Positions 17,272 through 24,643 of a DNA stretch of 64,000 bases are shown one piece after another. The first letter of the stretch is position 1. Each line of letters opens with the position of its first letter. Origin of the DNA: Marinimicrobium alkaliphilum (GTDB lineage: Bacteria; Pseudomonadota; Gammaproteobacteria; Pseudomonadales; Cellvibrionaceae); contig NZ_QGMQ01000005.1 in the NCBI RefSeq assembly GCF_003259155.1, positions 62,001 to 126,000 of the forward strand. Reading direction: 5' to 3'. Position numbers and translations under genes: made by a program. Under the pieces are notes generated by a model. That model did no database searches. It worked only from the letters and a program-made list of their open reading frames with translations, and had not been told where the DNA came from.

Positions 17272-17291
17272 CCGGGGCGTTTGCGCCCCGG
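17272..17291 (+). terminator. GC-rich hairpin after barrel gene
   Basis: CCGGGGCG and CGCCCCGG form an 8-bp stem with a 4-nt loop, 17 bases past the stop codon. The upstream side has an A-run (AAAA); the downstream side has no clear U-run. Confidence 0.55.
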
Positions 17292-17435
17292 CGGGTGCAG
17301 GCTTTGGCCCTTGATTACTGGATTTGGTTTGTATAACTGCCTCAATCTGTTATAGTCACATTGACTACTGTAATTTTATTGCCCACTCCCTGATTGAGAA
17401 GGGCCGGCTGACTTACACCGATGGAGGATAACCGT

Positions 17436-18260
17436 TTGAGCAATTACTCCCCAATAAAGACTATGGCCGTGCTGGCCATCTTCAGCCTCGCAGGCTGCAC
17501 AGAGGGCCCGCAGACCCCGGAAGCGACTGGATATGAGGCGCAGGCAGCAGCACCCGGCGCTCTGGACAAGTTTGAAGCCTACACCCAAAGGTTCCCGGAG
17601 ACGACGGTCATCACCCAAAGCCACGCCACCGGCCATGTGGGCGATTTTTTCTTTACGCACTGGAAAGACGGCGGTTCAGCATCGCTGACGCTGAGCCCAG
17701 AGGGTGAATTCAGCGTCAGCTGGGAGGGCGGTGGCTACAATTATGTCGGCGGCCCTGGCTGGCATTACGGTGATGAGGACCGGATGATCGGCTATCGCTT
17801 CGATGAAGACAGTGGCGCCAGCTACATTACCCTGTACGGCTGGGGATACGATGAGACCATGCCTACCTCCGATCCGGCTCACTTGGTGGAATATTACGTC
17901 CTACAGCGATGGACTTACGATCCCAGTCAGAATGCTGAATACGGAACCACCTTTGTCAGCAATGGCATCGAGTATTCCACCTACCGCTCAGTACGGGATG
18001 ACAAGCCGTCAATTAACGGGCCATCCACCTTTTACCAATACTGGAGCAAACCCGCTGAGCAGCGGCCACTGGGGGAAGATCACGAGATCATCTTCGCGGA
18101 TCACGTGAAGGCGTGGGCCGAAACCGGCTGGATTATTCCGGACATGAACAACCTCAATGCCAGCGATGACCCCACCTATCTGGTCATGGCGGTTGAAGTC
18201 TTTAACCCCGCCGACGACGGTACCGCATCGGGCCGTGTCTGGGATGCGGCGGCGCAGTAA
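17436..18260 (+). CDS. GH11 (endo-1,4-beta-xylanase)-like lipoprotein
   Basis: 274 residues. The body matches the GH11 jelly roll: SVSWEGGGYNYVGGPGWHYG, SYITLYGWGYD, HLVEYYVLQRWTYDP, GIEYSTYRSVRDDKPSINGPSTFYQYWS, then VKAWAETGW and VMAVEVFNPADDG. The Glu of VEYYV corresponds to the nucleophile, and the Glu of AVEVF to the acid/base of the family, so an active xylan-cleaving enzyme is plausible. The signal peptide ends in SLAGC, a lipobox, so it should be membrane-anchored instead of freely secreted. Start: the first ATG (17421) overlaps the GGAGG site; TTG at 17436 lies 8 bases past that site and gives a standard lipoprotein leader. It converges on the DUF799 operon. Confidence 0.8.
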   Translation: MSNYSPIKTMAVLAIFSLAGCTEGPQTPEATGYEAQAAAPGALDKFEAYTQRFPETTVITQSHATGHVGDFFFTHWKDGGSASLTLSPEGEFSVSWEGGGYNYVGGPGWHYGDEDRMIGYRFDEDSGASYITLYGWGYDETMPTSDPAHLVEYYVLQRWTYDPSQNAEYGTTFVSNGIEYSTYRSVRDDKPSINGPSTFYQYWSKPAEQRPLGEDHEIIFADHVKAWAETGWIIPDMNNLNASDDPTYLVMAVEVFNPADDGTASGRVWDAAAQ

Positions 18261-18281
18261 ATTTCAAATGGGTAAGGGCGA

Positions 18282-18304
18282 GCCATCCCGAGGAACGGGA
18301 TGGC
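18282..18304. terminator. Hairpin between convergent genes
   Basis: GCCATCCCG / CGGGATGGC, a perfect 9-bp stem with loop AGGAA, lies between the GH11-like gene and the convergent DUF799 gene and could serve both. No strong U-run. Confidence 0.55.
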
Positions 18305-18307
18305 GCT

Positions 18308-18976
18308 CTAATTCTCCAGGTAATACTCACCATAGCGTGGGCTGTAAGGCCCTGGCGGAAGCCCAATCCCCTGCCCATTAAATACCTCATTGTGCGCTTG
18401 CCGGGTCAACGGCAGGTAGTTGGGTGATGCCCGCTCAATCGCGGCACTCACCGCGGCGGCAATGAGATTCGCCAGCGGATGGCCAGCATTGTTGTTATTT
18501 TGGGGCGTGTACTGCAGTTTTTTGCGTGCGGACCAGAGCTCGGCGCCATCGGCATTGACGATGCGGTACTCAAAATCCACTTCGGTGGTCGTGGACACCA
18601 ACACATAGCGCGATGTCCACTCCCTGATGGTGACATAGAGTATGGCGTCAGCCCTGAACAGCTGAGCCAACTGCTCGGATGGCTGGTTGTGAATTTCCGC
18701 CGGTTCGTAATAGCCCTCGTACTCCAGAAGGGTTTTCACCGTGTTGACGGGATAGACGTAGTAGCCAAGTTCCGCCAAACGGAATGGCAGGGTCGCCAGT
18801 ACGGACGTTGAGGCATGAACGTCCGTCGAATCATTGACCACGGGAACGATCAGGATTGAGCGCGGTTTTGCCGCGTGGAAGTTATCCAACCGATTTTCAT
18901 CGACGGGGTTTACCGCACAACCCGACAACCAGAGCAGGGCCATAACACTGAGCGTGGCCATTCCTTTGCGGATCAT
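18308..18976 (-). CDS. DUF799 (GNA1162-type) lipoprotein
   Basis: 222 residues with lipobox LSGC. The body shows the DUF799 pattern: ILIVPVVNDSTDVHASTSVLATLPFRLAELGYYVYPV, then LFRADAILYVTIREW and VDFEYRIVNADGAELW. The family includes the Neisseria surface lipoprotein GNA1162, a peptidoglycan- or secretion-associated candidate of unknown precise role. It is the last gene of a four-gene lipoprotein operon, its ATG overlapping the DUF4810 stop (ATGA), so stoichiometric translation is likely. Expected at the periplasmic face of the outer membrane. Confidence 0.85.
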   Translation of the reverse strand: MIRKGMATLSVMALLWLSGCAVNPVDENRLDNFHAAKPRSILIVPVVNDSTDVHASTSVLATLPFRLAELGYYVYPVNTVKTLLEYEGYYEPAEIHNQPSEQLAQLFRADAILYVTIREWTSRYVLVSTTTEVDFEYRIVNADGAELWSARKKLQYTPQNNNNAGHPLANLIAAAVSAAIERASPNYLPLTRQAHNEVFNGQGIGLPPGPYSPRYGEYYLEN

Positions 18977-19314
18977 AGTGAGCTCTCCAGGTTCTCGATA
19001 AGGGCACTGAGCATCGGGCGACTTTCCGGCCAGGCTTCATACTCCAACCGGTAGAACTTCAGGGCGCTTTCAATATCTCCCCGCTCCAGCATAAAGGTGC
19101 CCGCCTCGGCGTAAAGCCCAGGGGCCAACTTTGGCTCGATGACGCTCCCCGAATCAATGAACGCAATGTATTTTGTCAGTGCGTCTTCCCGAAGTCCGGG
19201 TTCATGGTAATGAATGAAGAGCGTCTCTTCGTACGGGCCCCAACTGTACAAGGTTTGCGTAGCTGAACAGGCCGCCAACAGCGCCGCGATCGCGACGAGA
19301 AGCAGCTTATTCAT
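18973..19314 (-). CDS. DUF4810 lipoprotein
   Basis: 113 residues, lipobox LAAC. The rest matches DUF4810: LYSWGPYEETLFIHYHEP, then a helical TPR-like part (AGTFMLERGDIESALKFYRLEYEAWPESRPML). It overlaps both neighbours by a few bases. DUF4810, DUF799 and CsgG-like genes commonly occur together, which supports one complex. Probably an adaptor in the periplasm. Confidence 0.85.
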   Translation of the reverse strand: MNKLLLVAIAALLAACSATQTLYSWGPYEETLFIHYHEPGLREDALTKYIAFIDSGSVIEPKLAPGLYAEAGTFMLERGDIESALKFYRLEYEAWPESRPMLSALIENLESSL

Positions 19315-19627
19315 GGGGACCTACTGTAATGACCCGATTGACGCCTGCGCCCAGGTAGATTCTCTGTTGGTACACGACCGAGCCGTTCGAAACCAACTCA
19401 ATGACATGGGTTCCGTCGACCAGCTTGAGCAGGTTCTCGCCTTCAAGGTACTGCCCCACCTCACCGTAGGAGACACCATCCACTCTCAATTCATAGCGCT
19501 CGGCGGCGCGGTCATGAACATTGAAGGTGAGGCCCGGGCGATCATCAACGGTTTGTGTGGTACGCGTAGGCGATTGCACGCAGCCTGCGAGCAGTAAGAA
19601 ACTGATTACCAGAATGAAAACTCTCAT
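19307..19627 (-). CDS. Small lipoprotein in CsgG-type operon
   Basis: 106 residues, lipobox LLAGC. The body looks like a small all-beta domain (YELRVDGVSYGEVGQYLEGENLLKLVDGTHVIELVSNGSVVYQQRIYLGAG), similar in pattern to PEGA-like or glycine-rich carbohydrate-handling repeats, without a firm family. It overlaps CsgG-like (ATGA) and DUF4810 genes. Likely the third lipoprotein component of the same outer-membrane assembly. Confidence 0.75.
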   Translation of the reverse strand: MRVFILVISFLLLAGCVQSPTRTTQTVDDRPGLTFNVHDRAAERYELRVDGVSYGEVGQYLEGENLLKLVDGTHVIELVSNGSVVYQQRIYLGAGVNRVITVGPHE

Positions 19628-20607
19628 TGGCCCATCTCCCTCACCTGCAACTCGTCAAGGTTCTTATCCGCGATCGAGCCCGACACAAGACGTCCGTAGG
19701 CACCCTGATCCAGTGGATCATCACCAAACAAGCCGACGATCTCCAGCTCGGCGACTTTGTTACCGGGCAAGGTGATAGTCGAGCCTGTGGTCGGCGACCG
19801 GACAGATCGCCCTTTGGTCTGGACTTCAAACACCATCCCCGGCCGAACGCCCTGACTGGCTCCGCCGCTGATGAAGATCTGATCTTCTTCCTGAGCCAGG
19901 ACATCCGCGGTCCAGGGTCGATCGAGGAACAACCCGGTCATCTTGTCGACTGCCGCGACCACAGCCGCGGCGATGGCTTGATCGTTCAAGCTGCCGTCAT
20001 AGCCCGCAACAGAACCAAAGCCCATGGTGCGTCCGGTTTCCGTTGCAGAGGAGCCCGCCCCGGTGACGGAGGCAAAGACGCGTCCGGTGTTGACGTCGAC
20101 CAGACGCAAGTCGACGGTTGCTGTGGCTTCCTGACGTTTGGTGGAAGACCAAAAACCGGTCTCACCCGTGGTGGCACGGCCAAATTGGGTCAAGGATCCG
20201 ATGACCAGGGTATCGACACCGGTCAAATTCATCTCCTGACCCGACAGCTCCGCCTCGCGGGTCAACAGAGCGAGATCGGGGCGTTCGAAAATCAGGTAAT
20301 TGCCGCTGTTGGTGAGCGACTGCAAAAACATGTCCGTGACTTTGTTACCCAACTCATCGGTAGTACCGGTGCGCAGCAAACTGCGGCCATAGTGGGTTTC
20401 ATTGGAGATTCGACCCACGGCGATTTTCCTTTTCAGCGCCAGGGAGATCTGCTCCTGCTCGGCATCCCTCGCGGCCTGTTGGGCGACACGCTGCTCTTCA
20501 GGGGACATGCCGCTTTCGACTTCGGCCATCTGTGGGGTTTGCGTGGCACAACCGACAATACTGGCAGTCGCCAGCAAGACCGGCAACACGCGTATGAGTA
20601 ATTTCAT
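19624..20607 (-). CDS. CsgG/HfaB-family lipoprotein
   Basis: 327 residues from the ATG at 20607 (AAGGAG upstream; the frame continues further up without a leader). Lipobox SIVGC. A CsgG-like domain covers about residues 60-230: KIAVGRISNETHYGRSLL, LGNKVTDMFLQSLTNSGNYLIFERPDL, DTLVIGSLTQFG, VDLRLVDVNTGRVFASVTGAG. A C-terminal extension (about 240-327) with IFISGGASQGVRPGMVFEVQ resembles the FlgT/CsgG-associated C-domain. CsgG forms the curli export pore, but no curli genes occur here. First gene of the four-lipoprotein operon. Pore formation is possible, not shown. Confidence 0.85.
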   Translation of the reverse strand: MKLLIRVLPVLLATASIVGCATQTPQMAEVESGMSPEEQRVAQQAARDAEQEQISLALKRKIAVGRISNETHYGRSLLRTGTTDELGNKVTDMFLQSLTNSGNYLIFERPDLALLTREAELSGQEMNLTGVDTLVIGSLTQFGRATTGETGFWSSTKRQEATATVDLRLVDVNTGRVFASVTGAGSSATETGRTMGFGSVAGYDGSLNDQAIAAAVVAAVDKMTGLFLDRPWTADVLAQEEDQIFISGGASQGVRPGMVFEVQTKGRSVRSPTTGSTITLPGNKVAELEIVGLFGDDPLDQGAYGRLVSGSIADKNLDELQVREMGQ

Positions 20608-20942
20608 TGGGAACTCCTTTTTGTGATTATTGCCAGCTGCCCTGCCCCAGGGCACACGCTGTCTGGGCCAAGCCTACGCTGCGGCTCTGAGTATAGAGGA
20701 CTTTACGCGGCCGGCATAGAGACCTTATTTACACAGAAATCCGAAGATTTATGATCGTATAAGTCGCCAATTCCGTTGTGAATCAATAGGTCTAGATGGC
20801 ACGTTATGCGGCGCACAACACGCAGGAACCCTAATAAAGCTTTCAGCGCACTAGGATGTACCATAAAATATAATAAAGACAATAGGTTACACTACCATAG
20901 AAAGACGTACCGAAATAAAGTCATTGGTGTCTGGAGGCAGAG
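20608..20942. promoter_or_regulatory. Divergent AT-rich promoter region
   Basis: 335 bases between the divergently transcribed CsgG-type operon and the unknown membrane protein gene, clearly more AT-rich than its surroundings. A TATAAT hexamer lies at 20869-20874, suitable for the plus-strand gene, but no good -35 is found at standard spacing. No palindromic operator was seen. Confidence 0.4.
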
Positions 20943-22355
20943 GTGTTTTCTTTAAAGCGCAAAGGTGATTATCAGTTACAGCTGACCCGTACCGTAAAGA
21001 CACCTGGACAGCACAACGTTGAGTTGTATTTGTTTATTCCACCCGATACGGAATTCTCCGCTAAGACCCTGCCTGAGGATCAGTTTTTCTTTGGCTCCGT
21101 TTCTCACCGTTTTGGTTTGATGGGGCTGCAGTCCAACGATCGGGCGAGCAAGAGCGACGAATCCTACGCACTCTTGTCCCCGTATTTCGAGCTCACTAAC
21201 GGCTCATGGCTGTTCCGCTACAAGGCGTCCATGGGTCGGTTGCGGCAGCAGATGCAGAGCGCCGACAACCCCACCGAGTCGATTACGCGCGCCCTGCGGC
21301 TGAGCCAGGCATTCGCACAACGCTTGCGCGACACGGTACCCCAACAGGGAAGACAGAAGCGCTATTTTCGCCAGATGGATATCTATTTCTCCTGGTTTGC
21401 AGAGCAGTTCTTTCTGGAATGCATGACCTTGGAGTCTTACGTCACGCTCGACGACGAGATCAAACAGAGCCTGACAGACTTTCTTCAGCAGGAAAAGTCC
21501 CACCGCAAGGCTCACGACTATGTCCGGGATTTTCAGGGGACACCGACGGCACTCTGGAACCGAATGAGCCTCTATAACCGGTTGCTGGAGTACCCGGCGT
21601 CCCTGCGGTCAAAAATCACCGAATTGGGGGCTCACACGCGCAACCTGGTCAAGGCCGGAAGCACCTTGGTGATCATGCTGCTGCTCACCTATGTCCTGTT
21701 CAATGCCCGCCACGGCAGTCAGACCCTATCCATCACCTTGTTGTTCGGCATCGCGCTGATGTATGCGGTGCGTGATATGGTGCGAGAAGACATGATCAAT
21801 GTCATTACGCGTCGGCTGCGCAAGGGAAAGCCCCAATGGCGTGTTCGCTTGCAGATACCCTATATCTGGAAACAAGTGGCTCAGCAGTTGATCTGGGTGG
21901 ATTATCGCAATCTCTCAGGCTTGTCGCGCCGCGTCGCTGATAACGCGATGCAATCTGCCAAGAGCGACGATGCTCAAGTAATCTGCTACCGTTCGCTCCT
22001 CAACCCTGACAAAGCGGCGCTGGAGCACGACGAAATCAGGGAGACAATAACCCTGGACTTTGAAGCGATATGCGAGATGATCAAGGTCAGTCGAGATCGA
22101 ATGTTTGCTTACTCGAATGATGAGGGCACGGATGATGTAATTCAGACCCATTCGATCGAGCGACAACAGGACTACAACCTACTCCTGGTGACCCGCGAAC
22201 CCGAAGAAGAGGACGCCAGCGCACAACTCTGGCGATTGCGGCTGGAGCGAAACGGCATTGCTCACTACAAGAGTAAAGACGCCAGCTGGTCCCGACCGGA
22301 GAGTGTAAAAAAGCACCGATGGCGAAAATTTCTTCGCCCAAAAAAATGGCGTTAG
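20943..22355 (+). CDS. Unrecognised membrane protein
   Basis: 470 residues. The N-terminal 230 residues are soluble and rich in Arg/Gln helices (MGRLRQQMQSADN, RALRLSQAFAQRLRDTVPQQG). Two adjacent hydrophobic segments follow at about 240-275 (STLVIMLLLTYVLFNARHG, TLSITLLFGIALMYAV). The C-terminal 195 residues are soluble and basic, ending in KKHRWRKFLRPKKWR. A hairpin of two helices with both large domains in the cytoplasm is the simplest topology. No family recognised. GTG start with GGAGGCAG upstream. It is divergent from the CsgG-type operon, sharing its control region, so co-regulation is possible. Confidence 0.7.
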   Translation: MFSLKRKGDYQLQLTRTVKTPGQHNVELYLFIPPDTEFSAKTLPEDQFFFGSVSHRFGLMGLQSNDRASKSDESYALLSPYFELTNGSWLFRYKASMGRLRQQMQSADNPTESITRALRLSQAFAQRLRDTVPQQGRQKRYFRQMDIYFSWFAEQFFLECMTLESYVTLDDEIKQSLTDFLQQEKSHRKAHDYVRDFQGTPTALWNRMSLYNRLLEYPASLRSKITELGAHTRNLVKAGSTLVIMLLLTYVLFNARHGSQTLSITLLFGIALMYAVRDMVREDMINVITRRLRKGKPQWRVRLQIPYIWKQVAQQLIWVDYRNLSGLSRRVADNAMQSAKSDDAQVICYRSLLNPDKAALEHDEIRETITLDFEAICEMIKVSRDRMFAYSNDEGTDDVIQTHSIERQQDYNLLLVTREPEEEDASAQLWRLRLERNGIAHYKSKDASWSRPESVKKHRWRKFLRPKKWR

Positions 22356-22420
22356 TAGACGACTCCCCTTCCTGCGTTTGGCGCTTTTCACGATAACCGG
22401 TGTGTGTTTATTGCGCACCC

Positions 22421-23053
22421 TCAACCCAAACACGCACTGATCGGTTGTTCCCCATGAAACAACGGGTAAACCTTACCGAGGGTGCCAGGAGAGTCCAGGC
22501 AATGCTCTATGGCCAGAGCGACGTCGGCCCGGGAGATCCACTGGTCATCGGCATTGTCCGGCCACTGGCTGCGTACCCGCCCGGTGGCGTCGTCATCGGT
22601 CAGTCGTCCGGGACGCAGAATGGTGTAAGGAACACCGCTGGCCAACAGGTGGTCATCGGCAAGTTTTTTACACACGGTGTAGTGCTTGATCTTTGTCGGA
22701 CCGGCCTCCGGGTCTTCGGCGCCGCGCGAGCTGACCATCACAAACTGTTTGATCCCCTTGGCTTTGGCGATATCCACCGCTTTGATCGCGCCCCACAGGT
22801 CTACCAGGATGGTTTTATCCGGACCGGTTTTGGCACCGGAACCAGCGGTGAAGACGACTTTGTCGCAACCCTCGAACGCGTGGGCAAAGTCTGCTTCAAG
22901 GTCGGCGATAACCGGATCCGCGCCCAGTGATCGGACAGCTTCGGCCTGTTGTTTGTTGCGCACCATCGCCTTCGGTTTTTGGTGGTGGTCGGCCAGTTCC
23001 TTTACCAGTAGCTGGCCGATCTGCCCGTGGGCACCAATGATCAGGGTGGTCAT
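22421..23053 (-). CDS. Atypical SDR / NAD(P)-binding protein (YwnB/YhfK-like)
   Basis: 210 residues. It starts with the atypical SDR glycine motif TLIIGAHGQIGQLLVKEL, then VIADLEADFAHAFEGCDKVVFTAGSG, FVMVSSRGAEDP and HYTVCKKLADDHLLASGVPYTILRPGRLTDD. The YxxxK catalytic pair occurs as YTVCK. Cytoplasmic; the family includes NAD(P)H-binding proteins and flavin or biliverdin reductase-like enzymes of mostly unknown substrate. AGGAG upstream of the ATG. Single-gene unit, converging with the unknown membrane protein. Confidence 0.85.
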   Translation of the reverse strand: MTTLIIGAHGQIGQLLVKELADHHQKPKAMVRNKQQAEAVRSLGADPVIADLEADFAHAFEGCDKVVFTAGSGAKTGPDKTILVDLWGAIKAVDIAKAKGIKQFVMVSSRGAEDPEAGPTKIKHYTVCKKLADDHLLASGVPYTILRPGRLTDDDATGRVRSQWPDNADDQWISRADVALAIEHCLDSPGTLGKVYPLFHGEQPISACLG

Positions 23054-23130
23054 AGTTTGCTCCTGAGTTGGGTGTGTTTGGTTTGCACTATAGACCCGGG
23101 ACGCTGGCTCGTCACGTCTGGGAGCACTTT

Positions 23131-23162
23131 GTCGGATTACGGCTTCGCCTAATCCGACCTAC
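23131..23162. repeat. REP-like palindrome, copy 1
   Basis: GTCGGATTACGGCTTCGCCT then AATCCGACCTAC. Outer arms GTCGGATTA/TAATCCGAC and inner arms GGC/GCC form a hairpin with one bulged base. It is 41 bases from a near-identical copy in the same orientation. Confidence 0.8.
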
Positions 23163-23202
23163 TCAAACATTGGGAGTCTCGCCGGGGACTGGGAGGTGCT
23201 TT

Positions 23203-23234
23203 GTCGGATTACGGCTGCGCCTAATCCGACCTAC
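23203..23234. repeat. REP-like palindrome, copy 2
   Basis: Differs from copy 1 by one loop base (TTC to TGC). Flanks are shared too (TTT before, CATTGG after), so the repeated unit is about 50-70 bases and the two form a tandem pair. Confidence 0.8.
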
Positions 23235-23257
23235 GTGAGCATTGGCGCTCGGGGCTG

Positions 23258-23285
23258 TCAATTGACTCTGACCCCATTGAATTAA
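23258..23285 (-). repeat. GGGACAG-phrase, copy 3
   Basis: On the minus strand: TTCAATGGGGTCAGAGTCAA then TTGAC. It overlaps the stop codon of the PagL-like gene and adjoins the REP-like pair. It aligns with the phrases at 7917-7940 and 11221-11241. Confidence 0.55.
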
Positions 23286-23815
23286 AGCGGAACGCTGAGT
23301 GAAAGCAGGCCGAGGTTGATACCCATATTGGGCGAAGAAATGCGGCCGTTGGAGTAGTGTACATACATAAGACTGAAACGCGCACTTGAATCGGGACTGA
23401 ACTGCCAACTGAAACGGAGAATGTCCTCGAACTGAAAGTGGGTGGAGAGCAGTCGATGGCCGATACGGGTGTCGCTGACAAAGGCAGCGCCAATGCCGCC
23501 TTCGATGTAGAGCGGGCGCTGTTCGCCCGCGATATGCCACTGGAGTACCGGGCTGATACCGTACACCCAGAGGGCATCGCGCTCGTCGTCCACAGGTCTG
23601 ATGCGCGGCCGGCTGACGGAGTACTCCGCGTACAGGCGTGGAGAGCCCAACCAATTGGGCAGCGTCACCGCGTCATAGGCGCTGCTGCGGTAGGCCAAGC
23701 GGACGCCATCGACATCCTCTTTCCAGATTCCCACCCCCAAGTGCAATTCATCGGCTTGGACGGCAAAACTTGTGAGTCCGAGTGCGAGGGGTGCCAACCA
23801 CCGCACGACGGCCAT
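23282..23815 (-). CDS. PagL-family lipid A 3-O-deacylase
   Basis: 177 residues with a signal peptide (cleavage near VQADE). It is a short beta-barrel with the PagL active-site region MYVHYSNGRISSPNMGIN, in which HxSN provides the catalytic His and Ser; the downstream Glu of PagL is not evident (the aligned position reads N), so activity should be treated as probable, not certain. Expected to remove the 3-O acyl chain of lipid A in the outer membrane. Its start overlaps the stop of the upstream barrel gene by one base, so the two are co-translated. Terminal residues LSLSVPL fit a barrel end. Confidence 0.75.
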   Translation of the reverse strand: MAVVRWLAPLALGLTSFAVQADELHLGVGIWKEDVDGVRLAYRSSAYDAVTLPNWLGSPRLYAEYSVSRPRIRPVDDERDALWVYGISPVLQWHIAGEQRPLYIEGGIGAAFVSDTRIGHRLLSTHFQFEDILRFSWQFSPDSSARFSLMYVHYSNGRISSPNMGINLGLLSLSVPL

Positions 23816-24573
23816 CAGAAGCGGTACCCAACAGCCAGGTGCGCATAGTGCACGCGGGCAAAGGTGTACAGACTGTCATTGTCCGCTCCCCCATCGAGAA
23901 TCCGGTAACCGCCGGCGAGGGACCAGTGGCGATCGAGTTGATAGTGGGCCTGCAAGGCAGCGTCAATAGCCCGGCCTTGCGGGGCGCCCGCCCCCTCCAC
24001 ATCCAGTACCAATGACCAGCCGTCGCCCAAGTCGTAGGCACCGTAGAGGTGCAACAGAGGCACTACGCCCACGTCGTCATCCAGCGCGTTCAGGTCACCC
24101 TGTGTCAGTTCAACTTTGGCGTCACGCACCAGGAGCGCGCCGCCCACGCCCCAGTCCCAGCGTTCGCTCTGATGAAACAGCCACCGGTAGGTCAGTCGGT
24201 AGGTATTGAAGCGGTAGCTGCCCCGGGTCGGGGTATCAGCGGCAAAGGTGCTATCGACAAAGTCCACGGATTCTGCAAACTCCCCAGTGCCGCTGGACTG
24301 CAAGGGCGCGAGGTTAAGACGCAGGGAATGGCGATCGTTAAAAGCGTAGTGCACATACAATCGCGCGTAAGGGTCCGGCCCCTCGCCGGTCAAATTGAGC
24401 ATGTCGTAGCGGGTGCCGCCGTCGTTGGGAATACGCACGTCGTTGCGGGTGAAAGACGCGGCGCCACCCTCCACGGTCACGCTGAGCGGTCGGTGCTGAT
24501 CCGCCGAGGCAAATGGAACACAGACGACACTGGCAAACGCCAGCAAATAGGGACGAAACGGGGTCATGGGCAC
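23815..24573 (-). CDS. Outer-membrane beta-barrel protein upstream of PagL homologue
   Basis: 252 residues, signal peptide ending VPFASADQ. The mature chain has amphipathic strands with aromatic girdles (PYARLYVHYAFNDRHSLRLNLAPLQ, FNTYRLTYRWLFHQSERWDWGVGGALLV, SLVLDVEGAG, FARVHYAHLAVGYRF) and ends in Phe, as barrel proteins do. No precise family recognised. AAGGAG precedes the ATG. It shares an operon with the PagL homologue, suggesting an outer-membrane remodelling or lipid A-related role (inference). Confidence 0.75.
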   Translation of the reverse strand: MPMTPFRPYLLAFASVVCVPFASADQHRPLSVTVEGGAASFTRNDVRIPNDGGTRYDMLNLTGEGPDPYARLYVHYAFNDRHSLRLNLAPLQSSGTGEFAESVDFVDSTFAADTPTRGSYRFNTYRLTYRWLFHQSERWDWGVGGALLVRDAKVELTQGDLNALDDDVGVVPLLHLYGAYDLGDGWSLVLDVEGAGAPQGRAIDAALQAHYQLDRHWSLAGGYRILDGGADNDSLYTFARVHYAHLAVGYRF

Positions 24574-24643
24574 TCCTTGTTGACTGTCGGTTCAGTATAG
24601 CGAAGCGAACAGTAACCTGGATGCCCGGGTAACAAACTTTTAC

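Noticed and set aside
18308-20607. Curli biogenesis operon
   Set aside because: Only a CsgG-family gene is present; no curlin subunits or CsgE/F/D are seen nearby, and the DUF4810/DUF799 partners define a different gene set.
23131-23234. Two-unit CRISPR array
   Set aside because: Only two palindromic units and no cas genes; they fit REP-type elements better.
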